This document shows positions 24,493-33,844 of a stretch of DNA of 64,000 nt, piece after piece. The notes under the pieces were generated by a model that was not told the DNA's origin, searched no databases, and worked only from the letters and a program-made list of their open reading frames with translations. The position numbers and the translations under genes are program-made. How positions within the stretch are numbered: position 1 is the stretch's first letter; the number at the start of each line of letters is the position of its first letter. Source of the stretch: Clostridium swellfunianum (lineage in GTDB: Bacteria > Bacillota > Clostridia > Clostridiales > Clostridiaceae); the NCBI RefSeq assembly GCF_023656515.1, contig NZ_JAMOFV010000006.1:3704036-3768035 (forward strand). Direction: 5' to 3'.

Positions 24493-24520
24493 AAAAGGGA
24501 GGTTGATAAACCTCCCTTTT
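24493..24520. terminator. Bidirectional terminator
   Basis: AAAAGGGAGGTT and AACCTCCCTTTT form a 12-bp perfect stem with A/T tails on both sides, between convergent hydrolase and cysteine desulfurase genes. Confidence 0.88.
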
Positions 24521-24525
24521 CTCAT

Positions 24526-25632
24526 TTAAAGCTGCTGAAGCTTGTAAAGTACAGCATCTAATTCTTCTTTTGTTGTGTATCTTCCAAAACTAAATCTTAC
24601 AGCTCCACGGGCAATTTCGAAGGGAATTCCCATAGCGTCAAGAACTGGTGATATTGAAACTGAACCAGAGTGGCATGCTGAGCCTGTTGAAAGTGCAGCA
24701 TCTCCAAGCTTTTCTATTATTTCATAGCCGTTAAGTCCTAGAAAGCTTATGTTCAGCGTATTTGGAAGCTTAATAGCTGGGTGTCCGTTTAACTTAATCT
24801 TATCTCCAAATATTTCTGAAAGCTTGTTGTAGAAATATTGAGTAAGCTCTTCTATTGTGCTGCTATCAATGGCTTCTTTCGCAAGCTCACAGGCTTTTCC
24901 AAGGGCAACGTTTAAAACTATATTTTCAGTACCGGCTCTTCTTTCAGCTTGATGACCAGCTCCATGGATTAACGGCTCAATGTTAATGCCACTTCTCATG
25001 TATAAAGCACCTACTCCTTTTGGAGCATATAGCTTGTGTCCTGCAACAGTTAAAAAGTCCAAGTTCAGCTTGTTTACATCGATTGGAACCTTTCCAACAG
25101 ACTGCGAGGCATCAGTATGAAAAAGTACATTATGTTCCCTGGTTATTCTTCCTATTTCTTCAATGGGCTGTATAGTGCCGGTTTCGTTGTTTGAATGCAT
25201 TATAGTAATTAAAATTGTTTTACCAGTTATAGCATTTTCTACATCCCTCACACTAACCATGCCATATTCATCCACTGGCAAATATGTAACTTCATAACCA
25301 TTGCTTTCTAGAAACCTGCAAGGAGCCAAAACAGCAGGATGCTCTATTTGAGAGGTTATGATATGGTTTCCTTTATTCTTATATGAGTAAGCTGTGCCTT
25401 TAATAACTGTATTGTTTGACTCGCTTCCACCGCTTGTAAATATTATTTCTTTAGGAGAACTGTTAAGAAGCAATGCTACCTGTTCTCTAGCTTTTTCTAC
25501 AGCCTCTTTTGCCAATCTGCCTGCTTCATGATTGCTTGAGGGATTTCCAAACACTTGATATAAATAGGGCTGAACTGCATCAGCTACCCTTTTGTCTATA
25601 GGGGTTGTTGCGTTATAATCCATATAAATCAT
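24526..25632 (-). CDS. Cysteine desulfurase (NifS/IscS family)
   Basis: 368 residues. This PLP enzyme removes sulfur from cysteine for Fe-S cluster, thiamine or tRNA thiolation pathways. Start MIYMDYNATTP, the PLP lysine K200 in VAGHKLYAPKG, and the catalytic C320 in STGSACHSG are present. The short residues around C320 and length resemble group I NifS/IscS types. ATG 25632 has GAGGAG ten bases upstream. No iscU, iscR or thiI is adjacent, so the acceptor cannot be told from context. Confidence 0.92.
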   Translation of the reverse strand: MIYMDYNATTPIDKRVADAVQPYLYQVFGNPSSNHEAGRLAKEAVEKAREQVALLLNSSPKEIIFTSGGSESNNTVIKGTAYSYKNKGNHIITSQIEHPAVLAPCRFLESNGYEVTYLPVDEYGMVSVRDVENAITGKTILITIMHSNNETGTIQPIEEIGRITREHNVLFHTDASQSVGKVPIDVNKLNLDFLTVAGHKLYAPKGVGALYMRSGINIEPLIHGAGHQAERRAGTENIVLNVALGKACELAKEAIDSSTIEELTQYFYNKLSEIFGDKIKLNGHPAIKLPNTLNISFLGLNGYEIIEKLGDAALSTGSACHSGSVSISPVLDAMGIPFEIARGAVRFSFGRYTTKEELDAVLYKLQQL

Positions 25633-25753
25633 AATCTTACTTCTCCTCGGATTTACTTAAGTCCTTTTAGTAATATTTATAGCATTGTAAAATTTGGATG
25701 TCAATTTTTAATTAATTATAAGCTTCTTATTAGCCTTTTAGGTTTAATTTGTA

Positions 25754-25782
25754 TTGATATATTATTTTCTTTTTGATAAGAT
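25754..25782 (+). promoter_or_regulatory. Promoter of marR-nmrA operon
   Basis: TTGATA (25754-25759), 17-bp spacer, TAAGAT (25777-25782). The MarR operator overlaps the last bases of the -10. Confidence 0.6.
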
Positions 25783-25805
25783 ATAGTTAGGTAGCCTAAC
25801 TATAT
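25781..25805. promoter_or_regulatory. MarR operator palindrome
   Basis: ATATAGTTAGG-TAG-CCTAACTATAT is a perfect 11-bp inverted repeat ending 11 bp before the marR ATG. Its position over the -10 and start site fits autorepression. Confidence 0.8.
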
Positions 25806-25816
25806 GGAGGTGTATT

Positions 25817-26239
25817 ATGAAGGAAAATATTATTGCTTGTGAAGATGCTATAACAAGATTCTGTCGTTTGCAAATGAATATAAGAAGAGAGTTGCCTATA
25901 AGAGCAAGTGAGATGGGTGTTTTAATTTATGTTGAAAAAAGTGATAAAGAAGCCACTCCTCTGATGATAAGTAACTTCTTTGGGATAGCTAAACCTTCCG
26001 TTACAGATATGGTTAATTCATTAGTTAATAAGGATTACTTAGTTAAAATACCATCCATAGCTGATAAAAGAAGTTATACTCTTGGAGTTACACCAAAAGG
26101 AGAAGAGCTTTTAGAGACTACTTATAAAGAGTATTTTATAGGTATAGAGCTTCTCGAGGAAAAAATGGGGTATGAAGAATTTAAACTATTTACCCAACTG
26201 CTTCAAAAAGCAAATCAAATACTAAGTGAGGAGAGATAA
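25817..26239 (+). CDS. MarR-family transcriptional regulator
   Basis: 140 residues. The winged helix is visible as LMISNFFGIAKPSVTDMVNS then LVNKDYLVKIPSIADKRSYT and VTPKGEELL. A perfect 25-bp palindrome in the promoter suggests autoregulation, with release by a ligand. The stop overlaps the start of the NmrA-like gene by one base, so that reductase is probably the regulated function. Confidence 0.9.
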   Translation: MKENIIACEDAITRFCRLQMNIRRELPIRASEMGVLIYVEKSDKEATPLMISNFFGIAKPSVTDMVNSLVNKDYLVKIPSIADKRSYTLGVTPKGEELLETTYKEYFIGIELLEEKMGYEEFKLFTQLLQKANQILSEER

Positions 26240-27096
26240 TGATGAAGGTATTAGTAACTGGAGCCACAGGCAACGTGGGAAGCTCAATAGTTAAGGAACT
26301 GCTGGCTAGGGGAGAGAATGTAGTCGCTGCAACTACAAATATTGAGAAAATCTACAAACTATTTGATAACAAGGTTGAACCTGTGTACTTTGATTTTACC
26401 GACAACAACACATTTAACAACGCACTTGAAGCTGTAGATAGGGTGTTTCTTATGAGACCACCTCATCTTGGAAAGCCTGAACATTTATACCCTTTCATTG
26501 ATGCAATGAAGGCTCATGATATTAAATTAGTTTCATTCCTTTCTTTGATGGGGGTGGAAAATAATACAATACCGCCTCATCATAAAATTGAAAAATATAT
26601 TGAAAAACTACATCTTCCTTATGCTCATGTTCGGCCTGGATTCTTTATGCAAAATTTATCAGGAATTCACTCAGTTGAAATAAGAGAAAAGCATGAGATT
26701 TTTGTACCTGCAGGAAAGAGTAAAACAAGTTTTATTGATGTAGCGGATATTGGGCTTGCAACAGCTATTTTGCTTCATGAACCTGAAAAATATAAAAATA
26801 CTGCTCATACAATAACTGGTCTCGAAGCCTTAGACTATTTCCAAGTTGCAGATATATTAAGCAAAGCAGTAGGGAGAAAAATTACTTATACAAAGCCTGG
26901 ATACTTAAAATATAGAAACTATTACATTAAAAAGAGAGGGCTTGATAAGACCTATGTGAATGTGACTATAGCGCTATATTTTATGACTAGAATGGGAACA
27001 GCAAAAGATATCACAAAAGATTTTTATGAGTTAACAGGTAGAAAGCCTCGCACATTTGAAGAGTTTGCAAAGGACAACATTAAATATTTTATTTAA
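26239..27096 (+). CDS. NmrA-like NAD(P)-binding protein
   Basis: 285 residues. MKVLVTGATGNVGSSIVKEL is the Rossmann GxxGxxG of the atypical SDR/NmrA family, and LSLMGVENN, HHKIEKYIEKL and YAHVRPGFFMQNL follow in order. Such proteins act as quinone or NAD(P)H-dependent reductases (QOR2-like) or redox sensors. It starts at ATG 26239 (or 26242), overlapping marR, and a terminator follows. A quinone or electrophile detoxification operon under MarR control is inferred. Confidence 0.88.
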   Translation: MMKVLVTGATGNVGSSIVKELLARGENVVAATTNIEKIYKLFDNKVEPVYFDFTDNNTFNNALEAVDRVFLMRPPHLGKPEHLYPFIDAMKAHDIKLVSFLSLMGVENNTIPPHHKIEKYIEKLHLPYAHVRPGFFMQNLSGIHSVEIREKHEIFVPAGKSKTSFIDVADIGLATAILLHEPEKYKNTAHTITGLEALDYFQVADILSKAVGRKITYTKPGYLKYRNYYIKKRGLDKTYVNVTIALYFMTRMGTAKDITKDFYELTGRKPRTFEEFAKDNIKYFI

Positions 27097-27101
27097 ATTA
27101 T

Positions 27102-27134
27102 GGTAAAAAATCTTAAGGGTTTTTTACCTTTTTT
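27102..27134 (+). terminator. Rho-independent terminator
   Basis: GGTAAAAAA pairs with TTTTTTACC, followed by CTTTTTTG. It ends the marR-nmrA transcript. Confidence 0.7.
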
Positions 27135-27162
27135 GTTTAAAAAAACTTGTAAGTACATACTA
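27135..27162 (+). promoter_or_regulatory. Possible forespore (sigma-F/G) promoter of gerK operon
   Basis: GTTTA (27135-27139), 16-bp spacer and CATACTA (27156-27162) resemble sigma-G/sigma-F elements (G-n-A/T-T-A and CAnnnTA). The gerA-type operons are normally made in the forespore under sigma-G, which supports but does not prove this reading. Confidence 0.35.
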
Positions 27163-27188
27163 CTAATATAATTAGGAGGTGATCTTAA

Positions 27189-28682
27189 TTGATTAATAAT
27201 AAATACAATCTAAAAAACTATATAGAGCTTATGAAAAAAGAAATAGGTACTCAAAGTCTTCTTGTTATAAAGCATGTCCTTGCAGGCAAAGATCAGCCTG
27301 TGGATTTAGCTCTTGTATATGTAGATGGATTGGTAGATAAAAATATTATCGACAGAGATATTCTTCAGCCTCTTATGCTTCACATAGACGAGAACTTAAA
27401 CGGCAAAGACAATCTAGCGGATTATCTTGCGAAAAGATATATAGCCATGAGTCAGACTACAGTTATGTCAAATATAGATGAAGCAATTATAAATGTAAAA
27501 AGAGGCAAATCTATTATATTTGTTAACAATCAGCTTAATTTTATGATAGTAGATACAAAGGGTGGCAGCTACAGAGCTATTGAAGAATCCAGTATAGAAA
27601 CTGCTGCAAGAGCTCCTAAGGAAAGCTTTGTTGAAAATCTTGGAACAAATGTGAGCATGATAAGGCGCTCTATAAAAGATAAAAACTTATGTTTTCAAAG
27701 ATATACCTTAGGCCAAAGAACCCAAACGGATGTATGTATTATTTATTTAAAAGATGTAGTGGATAACGATGTTTTAAATAGTGTAAAAGAGAGAATAAGT
27801 CTTATTAATATAGACAATGCTAATAGCTCTGGATTTATTGAGCAATTAATAGAAGATAACACCTATTCTGTATTTCCACAGCTATTTTCAACGGAGAGAG
27901 TAGATAAAGTTGTATCACGAATATTAGAAGGAAGAGTAGCTATAATAACTAGCGGCACACCTATAGTACTTACGGCACCTGCAACCTTTATGGAGTTCTT
28001 TCATTCAGTAGAGGACTATTACGACAGATTTGTAGCAGCTAATGCTTTCAGAGTAATTAGATTTCTAGCAATATTTATAGTTATTACCGCCACCCCGGCT
28101 TATTTAGTGCTTATCAAATATAATACAGAATTAATACCTATAAATTTTCTAATACCTATAATGCAGTCTAGAATGGATATAGCTCTTCCAGCTTTTCTTG
28201 AGATATTTTTAATGGAGCTTATAATAGAGTTCTTGCGAGAAGGCGGATTAAGACTGCCAAGCAAGATTGCCCAAACTCTAAGCGTAGTTGGTGGTATTAT
28301 AGTTGGGGACATGGCTGTAAAATCAAGGTTTGTGAGTCCAACAACCTTATTTATAGTAGGAATTTCAGTTGTTGCTTCCTTTGTAACTCCAAACTATGAA
28401 ATGTCTCTTTCGATACGATTCATAAGGTTCCCAATGTTAGTTCTTGCTGAAACACTTGGCATGCTTGGAATAGCTTTAGGATGGTTTTCTCTCATAATGC
28501 ATTTGCTTTCCTTAGAAAGCTTCGGAGTTCCCTATTATTCCGTAAACAAGTATAAGGATTTACAGGATGGTGCCACAAGATCGCCTATTTGGAAAATGAA
28601 AGAAAGGCCTGGAGAAATTCCTCATAAAGACAACATAAGACAGAAAAGTATTAGAAAATATTTGTGGAGAAAAAGAAAATGA
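27189..28682 (+). CDS. gerKA: Spore germinant receptor subunit A
   Basis: 497 residues, GerA family. An N-terminal cytosolic domain of ~280 residues (VDLALVYVDGLVDKNIIDRD, IFVNNQLNFMIVDTKGGSYR) is followed by four to six membrane helices (MEFFHSVEDYYDRFVAANAF, LPIMQSRM-like PIMQSRMDIALPAF) and a short C-terminal tail. With B and C subunits it forms the inner-membrane receptor that opens ion release on nutrient sensing. TTG 27189 has GGAGGTG upstream. The stop overlaps gerKB by four bases. The K subtype is assigned only by analogy; the nutrient is unknown. Confidence 0.92.
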   Translation: MINNKYNLKNYIELMKKEIGTQSLLVIKHVLAGKDQPVDLALVYVDGLVDKNIIDRDILQPLMLHIDENLNGKDNLADYLAKRYIAMSQTTVMSNIDEAIINVKRGKSIIFVNNQLNFMIVDTKGGSYRAIEESSIETAARAPKESFVENLGTNVSMIRRSIKDKNLCFQRYTLGQRTQTDVCIIYLKDVVDNDVLNSVKERISLINIDNANSSGFIEQLIEDNTYSVFPQLFSTERVDKVVSRILEGRVAIITSGTPIVLTAPATFMEFFHSVEDYYDRFVAANAFRVIRFLAIFIVITATPAYLVLIKYNTELIPINFLIPIMQSRMDIALPAFLEIFLMELIIEFLREGGLRLPSKIAQTLSVVGGIIVGDMAVKSRFVSPTTLFIVGISVVASFVTPNYEMSLSIRFIRFPMLVLAETLGMLGIALGWFSLIMHLLSLESFGVPYYSVNKYKDLQDGATRSPIWKMKERPGEIPHKDNIRQKSIRKYLWRKRK

Positions 28683-29773
28683 AAAAGATAGGAAAAGATG
28701 ATATTACTTATCAGGAATTTACCTATATAATAGTTGGAGCTATTTTCGGAGTGGGTGTTTTATCTCTTCCCAATAGATTGGTTGAAATAGCAAGACAGGA
28801 TGGATGGATTTCTGCTGCTATTGGAGGAGTTTATCCTGTATATATTGCGCTTTTAACTATTTATATATCAAAAAAGTTTCCAGAGGATAATATTTTATCT
28901 ATAAGCAAAAAAATCTTTGGTAAATTTATTGGCTCAATTTTAAATCTTTTATTTTCTGCACAATTTTTTATTAACTTAATTGGCATTACCTCTGGAGCTA
29001 TAAACTTATCAATAATATATATAGTTGGGTTTTTAAACGTATTGAAGGTTTCCATCGTTGTACTTATATTAGCTGTTTATGGAACCTACCTAGGTTTAAA
29101 AGTAGTTGGCAGAATAAGTGAGCTGATGTATTATCTAACGGCGGTTTTATTAATTATTCCTTTAATTGCATTAAAAGATGGTTCATTATTAAACATTTCT
29201 CCGGTTTTAGGCGCTGGAGTTAAAAATATTTTAAAAGCAAGTGTGGAAACCGGGTTTTCTTATTCTGGTGTAGAAATAATGCTGTTAATTTATCCTAATG
29301 TGAAAGATAAAAGCAATTTAAAGAGCGCAACATTAAAAAGTGTAATGGTAATAGTCTTTATATATACTTATATCACTTTTTTAACCACATATTTTGCAGG
29401 ACCAGATTCAACTTTAAAATCTTATTTTTCTGTTATGCTTTTGAATGAAACTATAAATCTTCCTTTTTTAAATAGTTTCAGATTTGTCTTTATGTATATG
29501 TGGATAATGATTGTTTTTAAAACCATAATAAATAATTACTACAGCTTTACTTATACTATAAGCAACGCCATTGTAAAACTTAACATTAAAAAAATGTGCA
29601 TAATACTATATCCTATTATTCTTGTTGTAGTAAATACCATTAGCAACGAGGCAACAAGAAGAAGCTTTATATCAAAGTCAATAAACTATACAGCAACCTT
29701 CAATATTGTATTTTTATCTTTAGTAGCTATAATAATTTTCTTTAAAAAAGGTGAAAAGAATGAAAGTATATAA
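28679..29773 (+). CDS. gerKB: Spore germinant receptor subunit B (GerAB-type permease)
   Basis: 364 residues, about ten membrane helices of the amino acid/polyamine permease fold. ITYQEFTYIIVGAIFGVGVL is the usual GerAB start with the glycine-rich unwound first helix, and GFSYSGVEIMLLIYP marks helix 6. It binds germinant in the membrane. ATG 28679 overlaps the gerKA stop (ATGA) and its own end overlaps gerKC by 14 bp, so the three subunits are translated together. Confidence 0.93.
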   Translation: MKKIGKDDITYQEFTYIIVGAIFGVGVLSLPNRLVEIARQDGWISAAIGGVYPVYIALLTIYISKKFPEDNILSISKKIFGKFIGSILNLLFSAQFFINLIGITSGAINLSIIYIVGFLNVLKVSIVVLILAVYGTYLGLKVVGRISELMYYLTAVLLIIPLIALKDGSLLNISPVLGAGVKNILKASVETGFSYSGVEIMLLIYPNVKDKSNLKSATLKSVMVIVFIYTYITFLTTYFAGPDSTLKSYFSVMLLNETINLPFLNSFRFVFMYMWIMIVFKTIINNYYSFTYTISNAIVKLNIKKMCIILYPIILVVVNTISNEATRRSFISKSINYTATFNIVFLSLVAIIIFFKKGEKNESI

Positions 29774-30869
29774 GCTGTTTATTTCTATAGTACTTATAAT
29801 ATCTATTAGTTCATTTTTTCTTTCTGGAGTCAGAAGAGAATCTGTTGAAAAGCTAGCTATAAATTCGGCTATCGGCTATGATCTAGAAGAAAATGCACAA
29901 GGAATAAAAATACGTTCAGCAACTGCTAGTCGTTATATGGTAACGGAAAATGAAGTTGAGTCTATGAATGTAACAAGCAGAGGTAGAACTATTCCAGAAT
30001 TAAGGGAAGAAAGACAAAGAAAACTGGATAAAAAGATTTTGCTTGGGTTGGAAAAGGTATATATCATAAGCGATGAATATGCTAGATATGGAATAAAAGA
30101 TATTATGGACAGTTTTTTTAGAAATCCGGATGTTAAGGATTCTACCTTGCTTTGTATTTGTGAGGGTAAAGCAGAGGATATTATGAATACTAAGCTAGAA
30201 GGATATCCTTCAGCAGGAGACTATATCGAAGGTCTTATTAGGTATTCAAGAGAACTTAATTTTTTTCCTGACAACTATAAATTAATAGATGCTTATCTTA
30301 GATTAGATGCAGAAGGTCGTAACTTAGTTCTCCCGTATATTAAAGTTGAAGAAAACACAATAGTAATTTCAGGACTAGCACTTTTTAAGGAAGATAAGAT
30401 GGTTGGACTATTGCCTATGGGAAGGACTAAGCAGCATAATGTACTGCGAGAAAACAATCTAATGGGTCTTATTACTATACAGGAAAACTCTGATAAGTAT
30501 TTGGGTATTTACGGAAAAAGTAAAAGAAAGGTTAAGTGCTACAAGGAAAATGACAAATATAGGTTTGTAATAAACTTAAAAATTACTGGAGATATAATTA
30601 CTAACGAATATGAGGCAATGCTAATTAATAAACCCGATAAAAAGAAAGAAGCTGAAGATAAGCTTAAAGCTAACCTGGAAAAGGAATTAAGAGCTTTTTT
30701 AGAGAACTTAAAGTCAGAATATAAAGTGGATACCTTAGAGCTTGGAAGAGTAGCAGCAGCCAAGTATGGAAGAAAGACAGGGGTAGACTGGAATGAAATT
30801 GTTTCAAACTCAGAAATAGATGTTAATGTTACTGTAAAAATAGCTAAGTTTGGAAGGGGAGATTACTAA
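29760..30869 (+). CDS. gerKC: Spore germinant receptor subunit C (Ger(x)C), lacking the lipobox cysteine
   Basis: 369 residues. Known GerC proteins are lipoproteins, with a signal peptide and Cys followed by WDxRE. Here the hydrophobic signal segment is present (KLFISIVLIISISSFFLSG), but residue 24 is Val and the usual W-D is missing: the text is LSGVRRESVEKLAINSAIGYD. The rest is typical: three domains, with VYIISDEYARYGIKDIMDSF and FFRNPDVKDSTLL, and a C-terminal end LELGRVAAAKYGRKTGVDWN. If the frame is right the subunit cannot be lipidated at the standard site and would be signal-anchored or secreted. ATG 29760 has AAGGTGAAAAG upstream. Confidence 0.88.
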   Translation: MKVYKLFISIVLIISISSFFLSGVRRESVEKLAINSAIGYDLEENAQGIKIRSATASRYMVTENEVESMNVTSRGRTIPELREERQRKLDKKILLGLEKVYIISDEYARYGIKDIMDSFFRNPDVKDSTLLCICEGKAEDIMNTKLEGYPSAGDYIEGLIRYSRELNFFPDNYKLIDAYLRLDAEGRNLVLPYIKVEENTIVISGLALFKEDKMVGLLPMGRTKQHNVLRENNLMGLITIQENSDKYLGIYGKSKRKVKCYKENDKYRFVINLKITGDIITNEYEAMLINKPDKKKEAEDKLKANLEKELRAFLENLKSEYKVDTLELGRVAAAKYGRKTGVDWNEIVSNSEIDVNVTVKIAKFGRGDY

Positions 30870-31046
30870 AGAGATATCTTCTTTTTGAAATAATATATTT
30901 AAAAAAGAAAAAGGAAGATAATTCCCTTCCTCATCTTAATTATACCACATCTAGAAATTGATTAACAGACTGTTAATGAGCTGTTTTTTTCAGTATACTT
31001 AAGAAGAATTTTAAGCCCATTTATCCATTATAAGGGAGGCGGATGT

Positions 31047-33254
31047 ATGAACATTAACGACTTTGAATGGAAAGTAGAAAATGAATGGCTGCAAAAGGTT
31101 CTTAAGGAAGCTCAAAGGCAGCTGGATGAAATGACTGATTATAGAGGAAAATTTAAGAAGGATGCCATTGAAACTCAAAGAGAGTTATGGCAGGAGATAG
31201 GTTCAGTTTCCGTAAACAATGGACTGGAGCAGATTGTTAGTTTCATGGGCTTCATTGACAGGATGAAGATGCAAAAGAGAAAGCACGAGATTAGCAAAAG
31301 GCTTCAGGAAAAGTATGAGAGAATAGTTCAGTCCCCTTATTTTGCAAGAATTGATTTTCTTGAAAAGGGAGAGGACAAAGCGGAAAAGTATTATATTGGT
31401 ATTTCAAATCTTATAACTGAGGATTATGATTTTCTTGTATATGACTGGAGAGCGCCTGCTTCAAGCATGTTTTATGATTATGAAATCGGGAAAGCAGGCT
31501 ATAAGTGTCCTGAAGGAATTATCGAGGGAGAGATAACCTTAAAGAGACAGTATAAAATCAGCAATGGAACCCTTGAGTATATGTTTGACAGCAATGTTAA
31601 GATAGATGATGAAATTCTTCAGGAAATACTAGGCAAAAGCACCGATAACAAGATGAAGGCAATAGTAACCACAATTCAAAGGGAACAAAACAAAGTAATC
31701 CGTAATGAAGAGTATAAAAATCTCATTGTTCAGGGACCGGCGGGAAGCGGAAAAACCTCAGTTGCGCTTCATAGAATAGCATTTCTTCTATATAAGCACC
31801 GTGAGAAAATAACGCCTCAAAATATAATAATATTTTCACCAAATGAAATTTTTAATGATTATATATCAAATGTACTTCCTCAGCTTGGAGAGGACAACAT
31901 GTTTCAGACTACTTTCAAAGAGTATATGCATAAGGCTCTTGGCAATAGCTTTAAAAAGGAAGATTCTACTGACTTAATGGAATATATCCTAAACTCAAAG
32001 CAGGAGCATAATTATGAAAAGAGAATCAAAAATATTAAGTATAAGTCTTCACTTGAGTTCATAGAGGTTTTAAAGCAATACGCAGCCTATGTTGAAAAGA
32101 AGGGTAGAAGCTTTAAGGACATATTCTTTAAAGATAACCTTATAATATCATCTAAGGACCTTGAGGAGCTTTATTATAAGGATTATATAAGTCTTCCACT
32201 TAAGAAAAGGCTTGAGAAGCTTAAAGAAAGAATTTTGTTTCTTTTAAAGCCCTATGAAAAAGAACGTATGAATAAAATTTACGGGGAGCTTTGGGATACA
32301 GGTTCATATATTGACGAGCTAGAAGTCAAGGAAATGAGCATAGCTTCCGTACGAGAAGAAACTAAGGATATATATAGGGAAATCAACAGAATTACAGCTT
32401 TTAATTTAATGGATATTTATAAGAAGCTGTTTGAAAGCCTTGAACCTGAAATTAAAAGCTATACCTTGGAAACCTTGGAAGCTAGAAAGCTTAATTACGA
32501 AGATCAGCCGCCTCTTTTATATTTAAAGGGTATTTTTGGAGATCTTCCAAAAACTTCGGATATCAAGTATGTAATTATTGATGAGGCTCAGGATTATAGT
32601 CCTTTGCAATATGAAATTTTTTATCAGCTGTTTAATCATGCCAGCATTACAATGCTTGGAGATTTAAATCAGTCCATAAACCCTTTTATGAATGTAGGAG
32701 ATTATAAAAATATTGAGCATATATTTCCACAAGACAATACTTGCATAATAAACCTTACCAAAAGCTACAGATCGACCTTGGAGATTACTGAGTTTGCAAG
32801 AAGAATTCTTAATAAAGAAATTACAGAGGAATATGTGGAAAGAAGAGGAGATAAACCAATTGTTCTTGGATTTTCAAGTGAAGAGTTTATCAAAGATAGA
32901 ATTTTAAAGGATGTAGAGATGTACAAGGAAAAAGGCCATAATTCTATTGGGATTATAACAAGGACAATAAAGGAAGCAAATGAGGTAAATTGCTTTTTAA
33001 AAGATAAGGCTGAAGTTAAGGTTATAACCAAGGATGATGATGAATATATAAACGGTACTATTGTTATTCCGGCATATCTAGCCAAGGGCTTGGAGTTTGA
33101 TGTAGTGCTCATCTATAATGCAGGAGACGAAAATTACAGCTGTGAGGAAGAAAGACTGCTGTTTTACACAGCTTGCACCAGAGCACTCCACAAGCTGTGC
33201 GTGTACTATAAAGGAAGACTTACACCTCTACTTAATGAGAGCAGCATAAAATAA
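31047..33254 (+). CDS. helD: RNA polymerase recycling motor ATPase HelD
   Basis: 735 residues, UvrD/Rep-like superfamily 1 but with an N-terminal coiled-coil domain characteristic of HelD. HelD binds stalled RNA polymerase and frees it from nucleic acid using ATP. Visible motifs: the YDWRAPASSMFYDYEIG region (~140), Walker A GPAGSGKTSVALHR (about 230), VIIDEAQDYSPLQYEIF Walker B (~511), NQSINPF (motif III), SYRSTLEI (IV) and CTRALHKL (VI). ATG 31047 has GGGAGGCGG upstream. The N-terminal half has long helical repeats, consistent with the arms that enter the polymerase channels. Confidence 0.93.
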   Translation: MNINDFEWKVENEWLQKVLKEAQRQLDEMTDYRGKFKKDAIETQRELWQEIGSVSVNNGLEQIVSFMGFIDRMKMQKRKHEISKRLQEKYERIVQSPYFARIDFLEKGEDKAEKYYIGISNLITEDYDFLVYDWRAPASSMFYDYEIGKAGYKCPEGIIEGEITLKRQYKISNGTLEYMFDSNVKIDDEILQEILGKSTDNKMKAIVTTIQREQNKVIRNEEYKNLIVQGPAGSGKTSVALHRIAFLLYKHREKITPQNIIIFSPNEIFNDYISNVLPQLGEDNMFQTTFKEYMHKALGNSFKKEDSTDLMEYILNSKQEHNYEKRIKNIKYKSSLEFIEVLKQYAAYVEKKGRSFKDIFFKDNLIISSKDLEELYYKDYISLPLKKRLEKLKERILFLLKPYEKERMNKIYGELWDTGSYIDELEVKEMSIASVREETKDIYREINRITAFNLMDIYKKLFESLEPEIKSYTLETLEARKLNYEDQPPLLYLKGIFGDLPKTSDIKYVIIDEAQDYSPLQYEIFYQLFNHASITMLGDLNQSINPFMNVGDYKNIEHIFPQDNTCIINLTKSYRSTLEITEFARRILNKEITEEYVERRGDKPIVLGFSSEEFIKDRILKDVEMYKEKGHNSIGIITRTIKEANEVNCFLKDKAEVKVITKDDDEYINGTIVIPAYLAKGLEFDVVLIYNAGDENYSCEEERLLFYTACTRALHKLCVYYKGRLTPLLNESSIK

Positions 33255-33278
33255 TTGCTGGATTTGATGAGGAAATAA

Positions 33279-33309
33279 AAGCAGCTAGCCATTTAAATGG
33301 TTAGCTGCT
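33279..33309. terminator. Stem-loop after helD
   Basis: AGCAGCTAGCCA and TGGTTAGCTGCT pair around TTTAAA (one G-U). There is no T run on the + strand, so it may be a weak terminator between convergent transcripts. Confidence 0.4.
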
Positions 33310-33379
33310 GCAAAAGTTCTGGGTAAAATTAGAGAATCTATATTCTAAGGTGTATAGCAGGGATTGAATGCATGTAATA

Positions 33380-33832
33380 TTATAATGCAGCTTTCTCTGC
33401 TTCTTTTTTGTCTATAAGCAGGTTGTAAGTGAGACCCAATAGCACTAAAATACCGCCTGCAACCTTCCCAAAGGAAAGCTCCTTTAAAGTAAAGTAGTCA
33501 ATAATAATACCAACAAATAATTGTCCTACAAAGATAAGAAGAGTTAGATAGAAAGAAGATATGCGTGGAGTTATATAGCTGGACAATACAATTACTATAA
33601 CGCCTGCAGCACCCCCTAAAAAGGCCCAGAGTGGAATTGACTTCAAATCTAAAGCAGATATGCTTGAGAACTCACCGCCAAAGAGTAAAAATATAAAGGA
33701 AAAAAACAGTCCAACAATATAGTTGACCAAAGTTCCTTGAAAGTTTCCGATTTCTTTTGCCAAAATATAATTGATAATTCTTGTAACTACAATAGAAACA
33801 CCAGCAAGAATAGAAATCAATATAAAAAACAT
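33380..33832 (-). CDS. YdcZ/DUF606-family small DMT transporter, subunit 1
   Basis: 150 residues with five membrane helices and the DUF606 pattern: NYIVGLFFSFIFLL, PLWAFLGGAAGVIVIVLSSY, QLFVGIIIDYFTLKELSFGK. The neighbour upstream is a second copy, so they likely form an antiparallel heterodimer like other split SMR-related transporters. AGGAGGG precedes ATG 33832. Substrate unknown. The divergent Crp-like regulator with a perfect palindrome between them is the probable controller. Confidence 0.88.
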   Translation of the reverse strand: MFFILISILAGVSIVVTRIINYILAKEIGNFQGTLVNYIVGLFFSFIFLLFGGEFSSISALDLKSIPLWAFLGGAAGVIVIVLSSYITPRISSFYLTLLIFVGQLFVGIIIDYFTLKELSFGKVAGGILVLLGLTYNLLIDKKEAEKAAL

Positions 33833-33844
33833 AAGGCAGCCCTC

